The notes beneath the pieces were generated by a model. It did not search any database. It was not told the origin of the DNA and saw only the letters and a list, made by a program, of their open reading frames with translations. Below are positions 1 to 9,742 of a stretch of 64,000 nucleotides of DNA, piece by piece. Origin of the DNA: Lamellibrachia satsuma (Eukaryota; Annelida; Polychaeta; Sabellida; Siboglinidae); assembly GCA_033239005.1 (NCBI GenBank), contig BSQZ01000079.1:1651501-1715500 (forward strand), given 5' to 3'. How positions within the stretch are numbered: position 1 is the stretch's first letter; every line of letters starts with the position of its first letter. Made by a program: the position numbers and the translations under genes.

Positions 1-35
1 AGAGTGACGGCCTCCGGTCAGGTGGGGGTGTTAAT

Positions 36-830
36 GTGCGGCACGAGTCAGCTGGGGAAGAAATGGGTAACCGGGTGCTTCTTCCAGGTGTGAATGAGGT
101 TATCAATAACCTCCCGGCAGAAACACGAGACAGGGTGAGAGCGTTGACAGCTTGTTCCACCTCCCTGCATTCCCACATACCAGATAAAGTGAGGGCAAAG
201 GTGTGGGCTGGTGAGTTTGTTGAGTTATCAACTTTGTTACCAGAGTCCAGGTCCACTAGTCAGGAGGTCTCCCTGGGTCTGCATCCACAAGGGGAAGATG
301 GGACATCAGTTGTGTGTTATGGGCCCAAAGCCAAGCCAGGAATTACCTGTTTTACTCAGTGGATGAAAGCTTTCCGAATTTATATGTCATTGTACTTGTC
401 CCAGCCACTTCACTATCACGAAGCACCTCAAATGTACAAGTACATCGAGCCGATAGGTGACCTGTCTCAGAGGGGGGGGTAACTGGCAGGCATATGATGA
501 CACGTTCAGGGCCTTGCGGATGTTTCAAGAGTGGGCCTGGGACACAGTGGTATCTGAGCCATGGCTGAGAGCAGCACGAGTTGCTAATGCCCAAGCTCCA
601 CAGCATGGACACCCCCTTCAAAGCAAGGGTGTGGACCACCAGCCATCAAACAACCCCTGTTTCGCGTACAACCGGGGCATGCCATGCGATCGCTGAAGAT
701 GCCGCTACCGCCATAAGTGTAGATGGTGTGGCGCAGGCCACCCAGTGTCGCAATGTTCAGCCCCTCTCAGAGAGGCCAATACAATTGCAACTAAATCACC
801 ATCTGCTATGCCCCGCAATAGCCACAAACA
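36..830 (+). pseudogene. gag-like ORF of the DIRS-like element, frameshifted
   Basis: The first frame (from 36) runs to 482. A run of eight G at about 473-480 then shifts the reading into the frame that continues through 'AYDDTFRALRMF' and 'EPWLRA', which is the usual gag-like text upstream of DIRS reverse transcriptases. Further on this second frame contains 'CRWCGAGHPVSQC' (about 718-760), a CX2CX3HX4C knuckle, preceded by another Cys-rich stretch interrupted by a TGA at about 694. The likely role in an active element is binding the element RNA. One homopolymer slip and at least one stop show it is not translated intact. Confidence 0.6.
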
Positions 831-861
831 GTGAACCACTGCCATCACCTGTTTCCACTAA

Positions 862-2345
862 CTTTCTATGCCGGGTATTGCAGGGGTATGATAACATTAT
901 GTCGGACTATCTAATTCATGGATTTACACATAGTTTTCAGCTAGGCTGTCTTAGCATTCCAGTTCAGATCAGTAACAAATTTGTCGTCCGCTTTGTCTTT
1001 TCCAGATATTGTTGATTCTAAGATACAGAAGGAGTTGGTTTTAGGTCGTATCCTAGGTCCATACAGTGCTCTCCCTGATTTTCCGAACTTTCGACTTTCT
1101 CCACTTGGAGTAGTTCCAAAGAAGTCCCCAGGCGAATACCGTGTGATTCACCATTTGTCTTATCCAGAAGGTAATTCGGTGAACGATTTTATTCCACACG
1201 AATTTTCTTCCATGCATTATGCTACAATACAAGATGCCATTGATGTCATTAAGAAATCCCCTTCCACAATCTGCTTGAGTAAGGTTGACATAGAATCTGC
1301 TTTCCGCATTATTCCAGTGTCCCCGCTGGACACACCATTGTTGGGTTTTAAGTGGAATGGCTTTTTCTACATGGATGCAATTCTTCCCATGGGATGCTCT
1401 AGTTCATTTTAAATTTTTGAAGCATTTAGTAGTGCGCTGGAGTGGGTGGCAAAGACCAAACTTGGAATAACAGAGATGGTCCATGTAATTGAAGATTTTC
1501 TGTTTTTGGCCTACTCTTCGAAAAAATGTGCAGCTGACATGAAGGCATTTATTCAACTCTGTGGCCAGTTGGGGGTTCCTTTGGCACAGGATAAGACACA
1601 AGGCCCCGATACAACTCTTCCTTTTTTGGCTATTACACTGGATACACTTAAATTAGAAGCTAGACTCCCTCAGGATAAGATAGATAAATGCAGATCAAAG
1701 TTACGCAAATTTTTGACAAAGTCATAAGTCACCCTCAAGGAGCTTCAGTCCCTCATAGGTGTACTTTCCTTGCTCTGTTGTTGTACCTGGTAGAGCTTTC
1801 CTTAGACGTTTAATAGATTTGACGATTGGCGTAACCAAGCCACATTATCATGTCAGACTTACACAAATGTGGTTAAGCTACATCTGAGGGTGTGGCAGGT
1901 TTTTCTGAGCAGATTTAATTGCAGAGGTTTCTTTCGTAATCAGGACTTCCACAGTGGTAACTGCTTAGAGTTATACACTGATGCATCTGGGAGTATAGGT
2001 TATGGAGCAGTGTATGGCAAGGAATGGTTTTATGGCAGTTGGCCGTCCTCATGGCAGTGTCTCAACATTTCAGCTCTTCAACTGTTTCCAATTGTGGCCG
2101 CTGTCGAAGTTTGGGGTAATACCTGGGCGAACCAGTGTGTTTTTTTCACTGACAACGATGCACAGATACATGTGATCAATAAGCAAACATCTTGCGAGCC
2201 ACACATTATGGCCCTTATTCGTCACATGGTTCTTGCATGCCTGAGTCTTAACATTAATTTCATGGCACGCCATATCAATATTCTGGCAGATAAATTATCT
2301 CGTGGTCAGATAGATGAGTTCCGGTTGTTGGTGCCATGGGTTAAT
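862..2345 (+). pseudogene. DIRS-like reverse transcriptase / RNase H, broken
   Basis: The reverse transcriptase begins near 862 and becomes clear from about 1000 ('KELVLGRILGP', 'SPLGVVPKK', 'EYRVIHHLS'). Motif A is 'VDIESAFRI' (about 1285-1312) and motif B is 'LPMGCSSSF' (about 1384-1409). A TAA follows at 1410, and the same frame continues with 'IFEAFSSALEWV'. The motif C position reads 'VIEDFLFLA', so the first Asp of the catalytic pair appears replaced by Glu. A second stop (1725) and a shift near 1780 break the thumb. RNase H follows from about 1960 to 2310 with 'LYTDASGSIGYGAVYG', 'FFTDNDAQIHVIN' and 'NILADKLSR'. The order RT then RNase H is intact, but the polypeptide cannot be made in one piece. 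Confidence 0.75.
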
Positions 2346-2394
2346 ACTTGGCCAATACAGTTAATCTCATTTTACCTTGTCGAGAGGTCAAGGA

Positions 2395-2625
2395 GTCTAG
2401 TCTCGGGCTAGAGCTTCTTGATTTCAGGTATGCTAGTGTAGTACAACATGTTAACCCAGCAATTAACAATTCTTATATTTGATAAGTTAAGAAGACTTGT
2501 CTCGGGCGAGATCTTCTAGATATCAGAAATTGTTTTAGGTGAATTTACCCTAATTTCAGGCGACAGCGGATGTTCTTAATAGGGGCATGTCTCGGGCGTG
2601 ACCTTCTATAGGAACAGTGTTTCAG
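2395..2625 (+). repeat. Three spaced degenerate copies of a GTCTCGGGC motif
   Basis: A motif beginning GTCTCGGGC and followed by an AG..CTTCT segment occurs at about 2399, 2498 and 2588, about 90-100 bp apart. It lies just downstream of the RNase H end. This could be a remnant of the element's internal or terminal repeat structure. No function can be assigned from sequence. Confidence 0.5.
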
Positions 2626-2746
2626 TAACACAACTTTTCTGGTGGGGCGGTCACACGTCTAGGTGACCTGGTGGCATAGTGGCCCCACCTATCTGGGTCA
2701 TACGTTAATTTTTTGTAGTGTTAAATTTAATTTTATTATTACACCA

Positions 2747-2779
2747 CGACATTGCCCCACAGTACATGGGGCAATGTCG
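2747..2779. other. Perfect 12-bp inverted repeat (hairpin) near the element's 3' end
   Basis: CGACATTGCCCC at 2747-2758 is the exact reverse complement of GGGGCAATGTCG at 2768-2779, with a 9-nt loop between. It is GC-rich within an AT-rich context and sits between the RNase H segment and a TATAAA-like stretch near 2810. It may be a 3' RNA structure of the DIRS-like element or a terminal palindrome of another small element. Confidence 0.7.
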
Positions 2780-2850
2780 AAAGACACCGAGTGGCCCACA
2801 TTTGTTTGTATATAAATATGTTTAATTTCTACCATGCATGATAGATAATA

Positions 2851-3449
2851 AATGTCAGACAGAAAGTCTGGCCATTTTCAAATCTATCCAGTCTTGGTGT
2901 TGTTGCTTTGTGTAAATGTAATTATATACATAGTTACAAATGACCTAATAACTGGTCCAGCCTTCGCAGACACAGGACAGAATCTATCTGGCCATGTCCA
3001 TTGGCTCATTGTCTGGTCAACATGTGGTAATGACCTGTAATGGGAACTAGTCAAGTTGACCAGAATGGGCACACAGCAATCCAGAAATCCAGGACAAGTG
3101 ACAATGACAACCATTACACGCCTGTCGGGGACATGTATAATGAATGACTTCATTACTATGATGTCACTGAGTGCAGATCTAACATGAAATATTTATTACT
3201 TAGCCATAAAATAACGCATACCACAATATGTAACATTAAACATGACTTGATAAAATTAATGTATAACCAATTGTACAATTATTGTTAATGGACCCGTGTG
3301 GTCTAGATGGGCAAGAGCACTTTACTGTGTACAATGGTGATTTTATATCTTATTATATATTTTGTATTTACGGGTTTATAATCATTCATATTAATAATCA
3401 TAATTAAAAATGGCATGTCCACGAAGTTAAAATAATAAATCTCAGTGGT
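2851..3449. other. Unique AT-rich spacer, no gene seen
   Basis: Short open frames on both strands have no recognisable domain. No repeat or RNA gene is apparent. It lies between the DIRS remnant and a 42-bp array. Confidence 0.5.
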
Positions 3450-4212
3450 AAAAACAATGCACTGGCTACACAACCTCATGCTAAAGAATGATAAAACAAT
3501 GCACTGGATATATAACCTCATGCTAAAGAATGGTAAAACAATGCACTGGCTACATAACCTCTTGCTATAGAATGGTAAAACAATGCACTGGCTATATAAC
3601 CTCATGCTGTAGAATGGTAAAACAATGCACTGGCTACATAAGCTCGTGCTAAAGAATGGTAAAACAATGCACTGGCTACATAAGCTCATGTTAAAGAATG
3701 GTAAAACAACGCACTGGCTACATAAGCTCATGCTAAAGAATGGTAAAACAATGCACTGGCTACATAAGCTCATGTTAACAAATGGTAAAACAATGCACTG
3801 GCTATATAACCTCATGCTGAAGAATGGTAAAACAATGCACTGGCTATATAACCTCATGCTAAAGAATGGTAAAACAATGCACTGGCTACATAAGCTCATG
3901 TTAAAGAATGGTAAAACAATGCACTGGCTACATAACCTCTTGCTATAGAATGGTAAAACAATGCACTGGCTATATAACCTAATGCTAAAGAATGGTAAAA
4001 CAATGCACTGGCTATATAACCTCATGCTAAAGAATGGTAAAACAATGCACTGGTTACATAAGCTCATGTTAACGAATGGTAAAACAATGCACTGGCTACA
4101 TAAGCTCATGTTAACAAATGGTAAAACAATGCACTGGCTATATAACCTCATGCTGAAGAATGGCAAAGCAATGCACTGGCTACATAAGCTCATGCTAAAG
4201 AATGATAAAATA
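3450..4212. repeat. 42-bp minisatellite, about 18 copies
   Basis: The unit contains AATGCACTGGCTACATAA, then a CTCATGCTAAAG segment, then AATGGTAAAAC. The period of 42 is a multiple of three, so long open frames arise on both strands (14-residue peptide repeats). Copies differ at a few positions (CATAAG/TATAAC, TTAACA/CTAAAG), giving alternating variant types. It lies beyond exon 7 of the SAM-kinase gene, probably in its next intron. I treat the open frames as by-products. Confidence 0.9.
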
Positions 4213-4467
4213 AATTAACTGCGAGACAATTATTAAAAATGTTATATAATTGTTGCGCTGTAGTTGTCAAAGTTGATATCATGAGAATTTAAAAAACAGG
4301 GGTTTGTGAAATCCAAGGGAACCTCAAGAAATGAGTTGTGGCTAACTTTATAAAGAATGTCAACGAAAAACAACTGCATAGCGAAAGAAGGCCCAGAATT
4401 GGTTTAATTAAGAATAATGTGTAGTTCCTTAGGCGAGAAGATGAACTAGGAAAATAGAAAGTCTTAC
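4213..4467. other. Intronic sequence after exon 7 (minus strand)
   Basis: The sequence follows the exon 7 donor on the minus strand. No continuing kinase exon (HRD or DFG type text) is recognisable here or further left to position 1. Confidence 0.5.
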
Positions 4468-4589
4468 CTCAGCAATGAAGTAGTTCTGATCTTGGACCTG
4501 CAGTGGAACCTTGAGTCGCTTCAGGGCCACCTCTGACCCCTGGAAGGATCCGTGGAACACCCTGGAGAAAGCGCCCTCTCCTATAACAG
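4468..4589 (-). CDS. SAM-kinase gene, exon 7: start of protein kinase domain
   Basis: This exon gives residues 701-741 of the joined protein and holds the beginning of a kinase domain. The glycine loop reads GEGAFSRV (residues 704-711) and the ATP-anchoring lysine lies in EVALKRL (Lys724). The acceptor is TTTTCTTCCAG before 4589 and the donor is GAG|GTAAGAC after 4468. It enters in phase 1 and leaves in phase 0, matching exon 6. The text resembles tyrosine-kinase-like (TKL) Ser/Thr kinases, by recollection. The catalytic loop and activation segment are not in the window, so activity cannot be judged. The gene therefore extends past the left edge or over a long intron, with the DIRS remnant possibly inside it. 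Confidence 0.85.
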
Positions 4590-4684
4590 CTGGAAGAAAA
4601 AGAGGAAAACTAGTTAATGTAAGCATAGGTCAATGTCTGATATTTCATGTAATGTCTACAGATGTGTCATATATATATTTCAGC

Positions 4685-5203
4685 GATGGCTTTTAGTTTG
4701 GTCTAAGGAGCCATTCACACTTTTAGTTTGGTCTAAGGGGCCATTCACACTTTTAGTTTGGTCTAAGGAGCCATTCACACTTTTAGTTTGGTCTAAGGAG
4801 CCATTCACACTTTTAGTTTGGTCTAAGGGACCATTCACACTTTTGGTTTGGTCTAAGGGGCCATTCACACTTTTAGTTTGGTCTAAGGGGCCATTCACAC
4901 TTTTAGTTTGGTCTAAGGAGCGATTCACACTTTTAGTTTGGTCTAAGGGACCATTCACACTTTTAGTTTGGTCTAAGGGGCCATTCACACTTCTAGTTTG
5001 GTCTAAGGGGCCATTTACACTTTTAGTTTGGTCTAAGGGGCCATTCACACTTTTAGTTTGGTCTAAGGGGCCATTCACACTTTTAGTTTGGTCTAAGGGG
5101 CCATTCACACTTTTAGTTTGGTCTAAGGGGCCATTCACATTTTTAGTTTGGTCTAAGGGGCCATTCACACTTTTAGTTTGGTCTAAGGGGCCATTCACAC
5201 TTG
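4685..5203. repeat. 30-bp minisatellite, about 17 copies (intron 6)
   Basis: The unit contains TTTTAGTTTGGTCTAAGG followed by a CCATTCACAC segment. Period 30 keeps frames open on both strands (10-residue peptide repeats). Copies vary mostly between GGGG, GGAG and GGGA. It lies in the intron between exons 6 and 7 of the SAM-kinase gene. Unlike the three donor-linked arrays, this unit shows no resemblance to the neighbouring exon ends. Confidence 0.92.
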
Positions 5204-5344
5204 TCAACATTCACCTATTTGTACAAAGTGTACTAATTCTCATGCCCCCACCCCCTCCCTGAATTATAACTTTAAAAAAATATATATCTTCCAGATTCCA
5301 TTATACTCCAAATAAATTTTATATAAATATTTGTCAGAACTACC

Positions 5345-6136
5345 TGCAGTAAGCTAATAAGATGAATATTTTCCCTCCTCATCCAAACAGGACAGAGCTA
5401 ATGAGATGAATATTTTCCTTCCTCATCCAACACAGTACAGAGCTAATGAGATGATTACTTACCCTCCTCATCCAAACAGGACAGAGCTAATGAGATGAAT
5501 ATTTTCCTTCCTTATCCAACACAGTACAGAGCTAATGAGATGAATACTTTCCCTCATCATCCAACACAGTACAGAGCTAATGAGATGAATACTTTCCGTC
5601 ATCATCCAACACAGTACAGAGCTAATGAGATGAATACTTTCTATCATCATCCAACACAATACAGAGCTAATGAGATGATTACTTACCCTCATCATCCAAC
5701 ACAGTACAGAGCTAATGAGGTGAATACTTTCCCTCATCATCCAACACAGTACAGAGCTAATGAGATGAATACTTTCCCTCATCATCCAACACAGTACAGA
5801 GCTAATGAGATGAATACTTTCCCTCATCATCCAACACAGTACAGAGCTAATGAGATGAATACTTTCCCTCATCATCCAACACAGTACAGAGCTAATGAGA
5901 TGATTACTTACCCTCATCATCCAACACAGTACAGAGCTAATGAGATGAATACTTTCCATCATCATCCAACACAGTACAGAGCTAATGAGATGAATACTTT
6001 CCCTCATCATCCAACACAGTACAGAGCTAATGAGATGATTACTTACCCTCATCATCCAACACAGTACAGAGCTAATGAGGTGAATACTTTCCCTCATCAT
6101 CCAACACAGTACAGAGCTAATGAGGTGAATACTTAC
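5345..6136. repeat. 45-bp minisatellite that includes a copy of the exon 6 splice donor, about 17 copies
   Basis: On the minus strand each unit carries a GATGATGAGG or GATGAGGAGG segment, matching the last ten bases of exon 6, followed by G(T/A)AAGTA. The array begins exactly at the exon 6 donor and runs about 790 bp into the intron. Copies near 5459, 5678, 5903 and 6038 keep an intact GGGTAAGTAATC donor sequence. Most others read GGGAAAGTATTC and lack the GT. Reading from exon 6 in the coding frame into the first unit meets a TAG after a few codons, so use of a deeper donor would end the protein. Confidence 0.9.
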
Positions 6137-6228
6137 CCTCCTCATCAAAAACAATGTCCTCTTTTGAGACTTCACAGTTCCGCAGAGGATCGTTAACTTT
6201 CAGTCGAGTCAGCTCTGATTGTAGATGT
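6137..6228 (-). CDS. SAM-kinase gene, exon 6
   Basis: This 92-nt exon gives residues 670-701. It starts after CTTTTCTCATAG and ends at GAGGAGG|GTAAGTAT. The phase (2 in, 1 out) matches exons 5 and 7. The peptide includes 'HLQSELTRLKVNDPLRNC' and 'SKEDIVFDEE', a linker directly before the kinase glycine loop. Its donor is the first unit boundary of the 45-bp array. Confidence 0.85.
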
Positions 6229-6518
6229 CTATGAGAAAAGTGTGAAAAGAAACTAGAACGGAGTCTTCTAAACTATCATATTTGCAGTACATTCTACTGC
6301 ATCAAAATCTGCTACAACACTCAAACATGCTTCTTTTCTTGCAAGACAGTATTTCTGATTGCCTGGCTTCACTGAAAGCAGTTTACTCATATGCGGCATA
6401 ATGACAATGAGGAAGCTTAGAATGAATAATGATAATGAAACTTACTTCATACTATCTCTTTCTAGTGTGAATATCATAAATTTTTATTCATCATAAATTT
6501 CCATGATAAAACTTGGAT
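6229..6518. other. Intron 5 of the SAM-kinase gene
   Basis: Unique AT-rich sequence between exons 5 and 6 with no recognisable feature apart from the branch and acceptor region of exon 6. Confidence 0.6.
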
Positions 6519-6623
6519 GTATTCAGATATTTACCTGCTGTATTCAGATATTTACCTAATGTATTCAGATATTTACCTAATGTATTCAGATATTTACCTG
6601 ATGTATTCAGATATTTACCTGAT
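6519..6623. repeat. 21-bp tandem repeat over the exon 5 splice donor, 5 copies
   Basis: The plus-strand unit is GTATTCAGATATTTACCTGAT or AAT or GCT at the end, five times in a row. On the minus strand each unit contains the donor (C)AG|GTAAATATCTGAATAC. The unit closest to exon 5 contains the real exon end. Two copies have ATCAG before the GTAAAT, two have ATTAG, and one has AGCAG. Every copy keeps a GTAAAT. Confidence 0.92.
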
Positions 6624-6998
6624 GTATCTCCTGTGCTCCTGTTTTTGTTTCCTCACTTCATGAAGCAGTTCACTTTTTGTCATTGACATTGAAACAGTTT
6701 TGCCCGAACCACTCCTTCCAAATTCACTTGTCTGTCCCTTTTGTTTCTCTCTCCCACTCTTCACTCTTGCATTGTCCATGTAGCACTGCTGCAGATCGCT
6801 CTCAGTCACAGCCAATGGGGATGGAGGATCTGGCTGTGAAGGGCTATTCTGCAGCTGACTCGTCTCTGCTGTGTCAGTTTGTGGACTCTGTTGATTCTGC
6901 TGCAGCATCTGGTGCTGAACCTCGTGAAGTTGAAGCTGTAGTTCTTCAATCTTTGTCAGTGACAGTGGATTGCCTCGGTCTTGCTGCAGAGTTTGAAT
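6619..6998 (-). CDS. SAM-kinase gene, exon 5: Gln-rich coiled coil
   Basis: This 380-nt exon gives residues 544-670. It starts after TTTGTTTCAATCAG and ends CATCAG|GTAAAT. Phase is 0 in and 2 out. The first 40 residues are Gln/Leu-rich with heptad spacing ('IEELQLQLHEVQHQML'), suggesting a coiled coil. A Pro/Ser segment follows, then a basic end ('ELLHEVRKQKQEHRRYI'). Such segments often mediate dimerisation of kinases; that role is inferred. Confidence 0.85.
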
Positions 6999-7466
6999 CT
7001 GATTGAAACAAACACAAGTCTCTGCACAGTTTTAAACATGAAATTGAGAAAAGTAACTGATCTAACAATACAATTTACAAGTTCTAATATTTGTTTCAAT
7101 TCTGGGAACAAAAGGTAGTTTGGAACTAGATGATCAAAGCTGTCCAGGCTTTCTTAGAAGAGAGAGCAGTGCATGTAAATATACTGGCTGCTTAGCTGAA
7201 AGTGGTCCACAGTAATATCAATGACACAATAACATAATTACTTATAAATTAACTGGCAGCATTGTATTTAAAATTGCGCAATTTATATGAATTAACATTT
7301 CACCTTCCCAAAATTTTCTTTTTACATCGAACGTAAGAATAAAATGAGGATAAAATGCCATTTAAGGAATATAAGTGTTTTTTTAATAGCTCACTATTTG
7401 TATAATGTATATCAGTTCTTCAGCAAGAGTCTTCACAAACATGAAGAGTTTCTTATTAAACAATAC
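6999..7466. other. Intron 4 of the SAM-kinase gene
   Basis: Unique AT-rich sequence between exons 4 and 5. No repeat or mobile element recognised. Confidence 0.6.
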
Positions 7467-7540
7467 CTCCGCCTCCAATGTTTCAAGATGTTTCTCAGCT
7501 TTTCTGCAACTTTCCCGAGCGGTCTGTTGATCTTCTGTTG
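7467..7540 (-). CDS. SAM-kinase gene, exon 4: short coiled coil
   Basis: This 74-nt exon gives residues 519-543. It starts after TTTCTTTACAG and ends GCGGAG|GTATTG. Phase is 1 in and 0 out, matching both neighbours. The peptide 'TARESCRKAEKHLETLEAE' is charged and helix-forming and continues into the coiled coil of exon 5. The wrong-frame reading of the same exon would not keep phase with exon 5. Confidence 0.85.
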
Positions 7541-7672
7541 CTGTAAAGAAATGGGACATTCAGGAAAAATATCTAGTATATTATTTTACTACGAACAGCG
7601 ATTACAAAACCAGAAATACTTGATTTCTACAAAAATGTATTATTTTATGTGAAACAATCAGCATACACTTAC

Positions 7673-9072
7673 GTGTGGTTAGTTTCCCAAGGTCCAGCTT
7701 GCGAGACTGTTTCTGAATGCTGCTCACTGACATCAAGTCGTTCAGGTCTCCGTCCTCTTCCACTCGATCGCTGCAGTTACTCTCTACATCCACCTTCCTA
7801 GAACTTCCTGTAGGTTCACTGGGACTGGAGGACGACCTTCCACTTCCCAATCCTTTCCCTGCCTTCTGACTCCCTCCTCCAGAGGTCATATTCCAAGCAC
7901 TGGGAGGTTTAGAGGTCACCTTGGTGGCGCCGGGCTGTGGGAACCCAGGCTTTCTAATTGCTCCGGCAACGACCCCATTCTGGACAGATTTCTGTTTCCG
8001 TGGTTTCCGAGATCCTTGGCAACCAGCGGTGTCACTCTCCACAGAGCAATCAGCAGTGTACCCAGAATGCCTTCTGTCTGTCGTTGCAGCTGAGCTCTCG
8101 CGGGACGATGCACCCCCACAGTTGAGGGAGGTGGCTCGTGAACGCCAGCCGTATTGGCGGAGCTCCCGTATGGCCAGAACCATCTTATTGAGCGGCCCTA
8201 GAGCCATGACGCCCATCTGTTGCAGCTGTGTTCGAGTGAGTAGCCGCAGACTAGACAGGTCCATCTCGTGGTCAGCAAACAAGCGCACATACTTCTGAGT
8301 GTCACGAAGTTGTAGACCCTTCAGCCACTGAAGCACCTCAGCGTCACATGATACGTCATCGACATCACCCATGTCGAAATCTGTCACTGCTGTCTGCACT
8401 TCGTATTTTTTCAGGACCTTCTTAAAGAATCGTTGTTTCGGCTTTGTTGATTTCATCGACCTGGTGCTGCCACCTATGGCTCTCTGCTGGGGGCTGTTGG
8501 ATGACTCTGCCATGGAGGAGTCATCTCTCTCACCCGAGGGACTGAACACAGTCACATGTCCTTCATAGTCGTCCGTCAACGATGAAGTATCCCCCTGATA
8601 GACTGAGTCACCTGAGGACGTCATCTGACTCTGGTACATAGGAGCCAGCAACCAATCAGATTTCTTGGCTGACTTTGCGGAGTGGACGGACTTCCCAATG
8701 ACATCTACATCTTTCATCAAACTCCGACCTATGCTTGCTTTACTGTTACTGCTGAATCCATTCTTTGGTTCTTCTGTCACTTGTGGGTGTCTCTTCTTTC
8801 CAGCAGAATTTGACTTCAGACCAGTCCTGTCCGACGCATTCCTTGTTCTGTCCGTGAGGCGTTTTGTTATCAGATAATTATCTGTCAGTTTGTCAATATC
8901 AACTCCATTCCTTGTCTCCTCCGTGGTCTGTCGCTTCTTGCCTGCAGAGTTTGCCTTAGGAGTAAGTCTGTCAAACACGTTCTTTTGTCTCTCACTCAGG
9001 TCTTTCACAGAGCAGTATCCATGGATACGACCTTCCGCCCCATGCTGCCAGAGGGAGCCATCTATTTCCTTC
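7673..9072 (-). CDS. SAM-kinase gene, exon 3: Ser/Lys-rich region and SAM domain
   Basis: This 1,400-nt exon gives residues 52-519. It starts after GACCTTTGCAG (exon from 9072) and ends ACCACAC|GTAAGTG. Residues about 292-362 (genomic about 8354-8142) form a SAM domain: 'EVLQWLKGLQLRDTQKY', 'LFADHEMDLSSLRLLT', 'LQQMGVMALGPLNKM', 'IRELRQYGW'. The N-terminal part contains two diverged internal repeats around 'SNSAGKKR'/'ANSAGKKR' and 'TEE..NG'. The C-terminal part is Ser/Gly/Lys-rich and probably unstructured. SAM domains mediate self-association or binding to other SAM proteins; here that would place the kinase in oligomers (inference). No stop or shift breaks the 1.4-kb frame. Confidence 0.9.
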
Positions 9073-9742
9073 CTGCAAAGGTCAAAATATTGAGCTAAAA
9101 TTCAGTAGTGGCTGACTTAGCTATGAAGCCACAAAAATATTCTGGTTGAACACTCTGTGAATTCATCTAGCTCTTTAAACGAAACAAAAGTCATGGTGTT
9201 GGGGCTATGTGCTTAAAAGAGATAATAAAAATTAACCACGAGCAATTAAAATCAAGAATATCACGCCAGTGGTTTTGTCAGAATGGGATAACCGAGGCGA
9301 CCAGTAACATATTAAGGGAGGCACACACAGAACTAACACTAAGTCTTCAGCAAACATGTTATTTTGCCAGAAAGAGGACTGGTTTAGTAAGCAAAGGCCA
9401 CCATATGTTACATTAGTTGAGTTTAAATGCAAACAGCAGCGCCATATCCTATTGCCAAGTATAGGAATAAGTGTATACAAACATATTTCCATTTGGCAAG
9501 TGAATATTGCCATCATGCCGTACTCGTGACATAGGGTTATCTAACAGTATGGTGCAGCCCGTGGAATTAAGATGTGGTGTGTTCAACAAGGTTTTCCTAG
9601 TAAACCACTGGCATGATATTCTTAACTGTAGTTACAAATAGTTATGCTTTAGTAACTCTTATAGGTGCATAGGTAAAAAACTCGACTTTTGTTTCCCCTT
9701 AGCAGGCATAGTACCAAAGAAAATTAAGATTTAAAATATATT
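9073..9742. other. Intron 2, segment next to exon 3
   Basis: Unique sequence with short meaningless frames on both strands. No repeat recognised before the LINE tail begins at 9743. Confidence 0.5.

Larger units (their letters stand above)
1..2850 (+). mobile_element. Degenerate DIRS-like (tyrosine-recombinase class) retrotransposon
   Basis: The plus strand carries, in order, a gag-like segment with a CCHC-type knuckle, a reverse transcriptase, and an RNase H domain. The spacing and wording are typical of the DIRS/Ngaro group: a leader like 'HGFTHSFQLG' before the RT, RT motif A 'DIESAFR', and RNase H 'LYTDASG' with a terminal 'ILADKLSR'. No tyrosine recombinase frame and no long terminal repeats are seen. 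The left end may lie outside the window. Several stops and shifts show the copy is dead. The exact right end is uncertain; I place it after a perfect hairpin near 2.77 kb. The family call rests on remembered motif patterns, not on a search. Confidence 0.75.

Noticed and set aside
3450..4215. Long open frames (up to 296 codons) on both strands
   Set aside because: They follow from a 42-bp stop-free unit; no domain, start context or splice support.
4685..5203. 30-bp array as another donor-derived array
   Set aside because: The unit has no resemblance to the exon 6 or exon 7 ends and no GTAAGT on the minus strand.
6619..6998. Walker-A-like GRSGSGKT in exon 5 as a nucleotide-binding site
   Set aside because: It lies in a Ser/Gly/Lys-rich linker without Walker B or a P-loop fold; probably coincidence.
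7921..9093. Plus-strand frames across the SAM exon
   Set aside because: Antisense shadows of the 1.4-kb minus-strand coding exon, which has in-phase splice sites and a domain.
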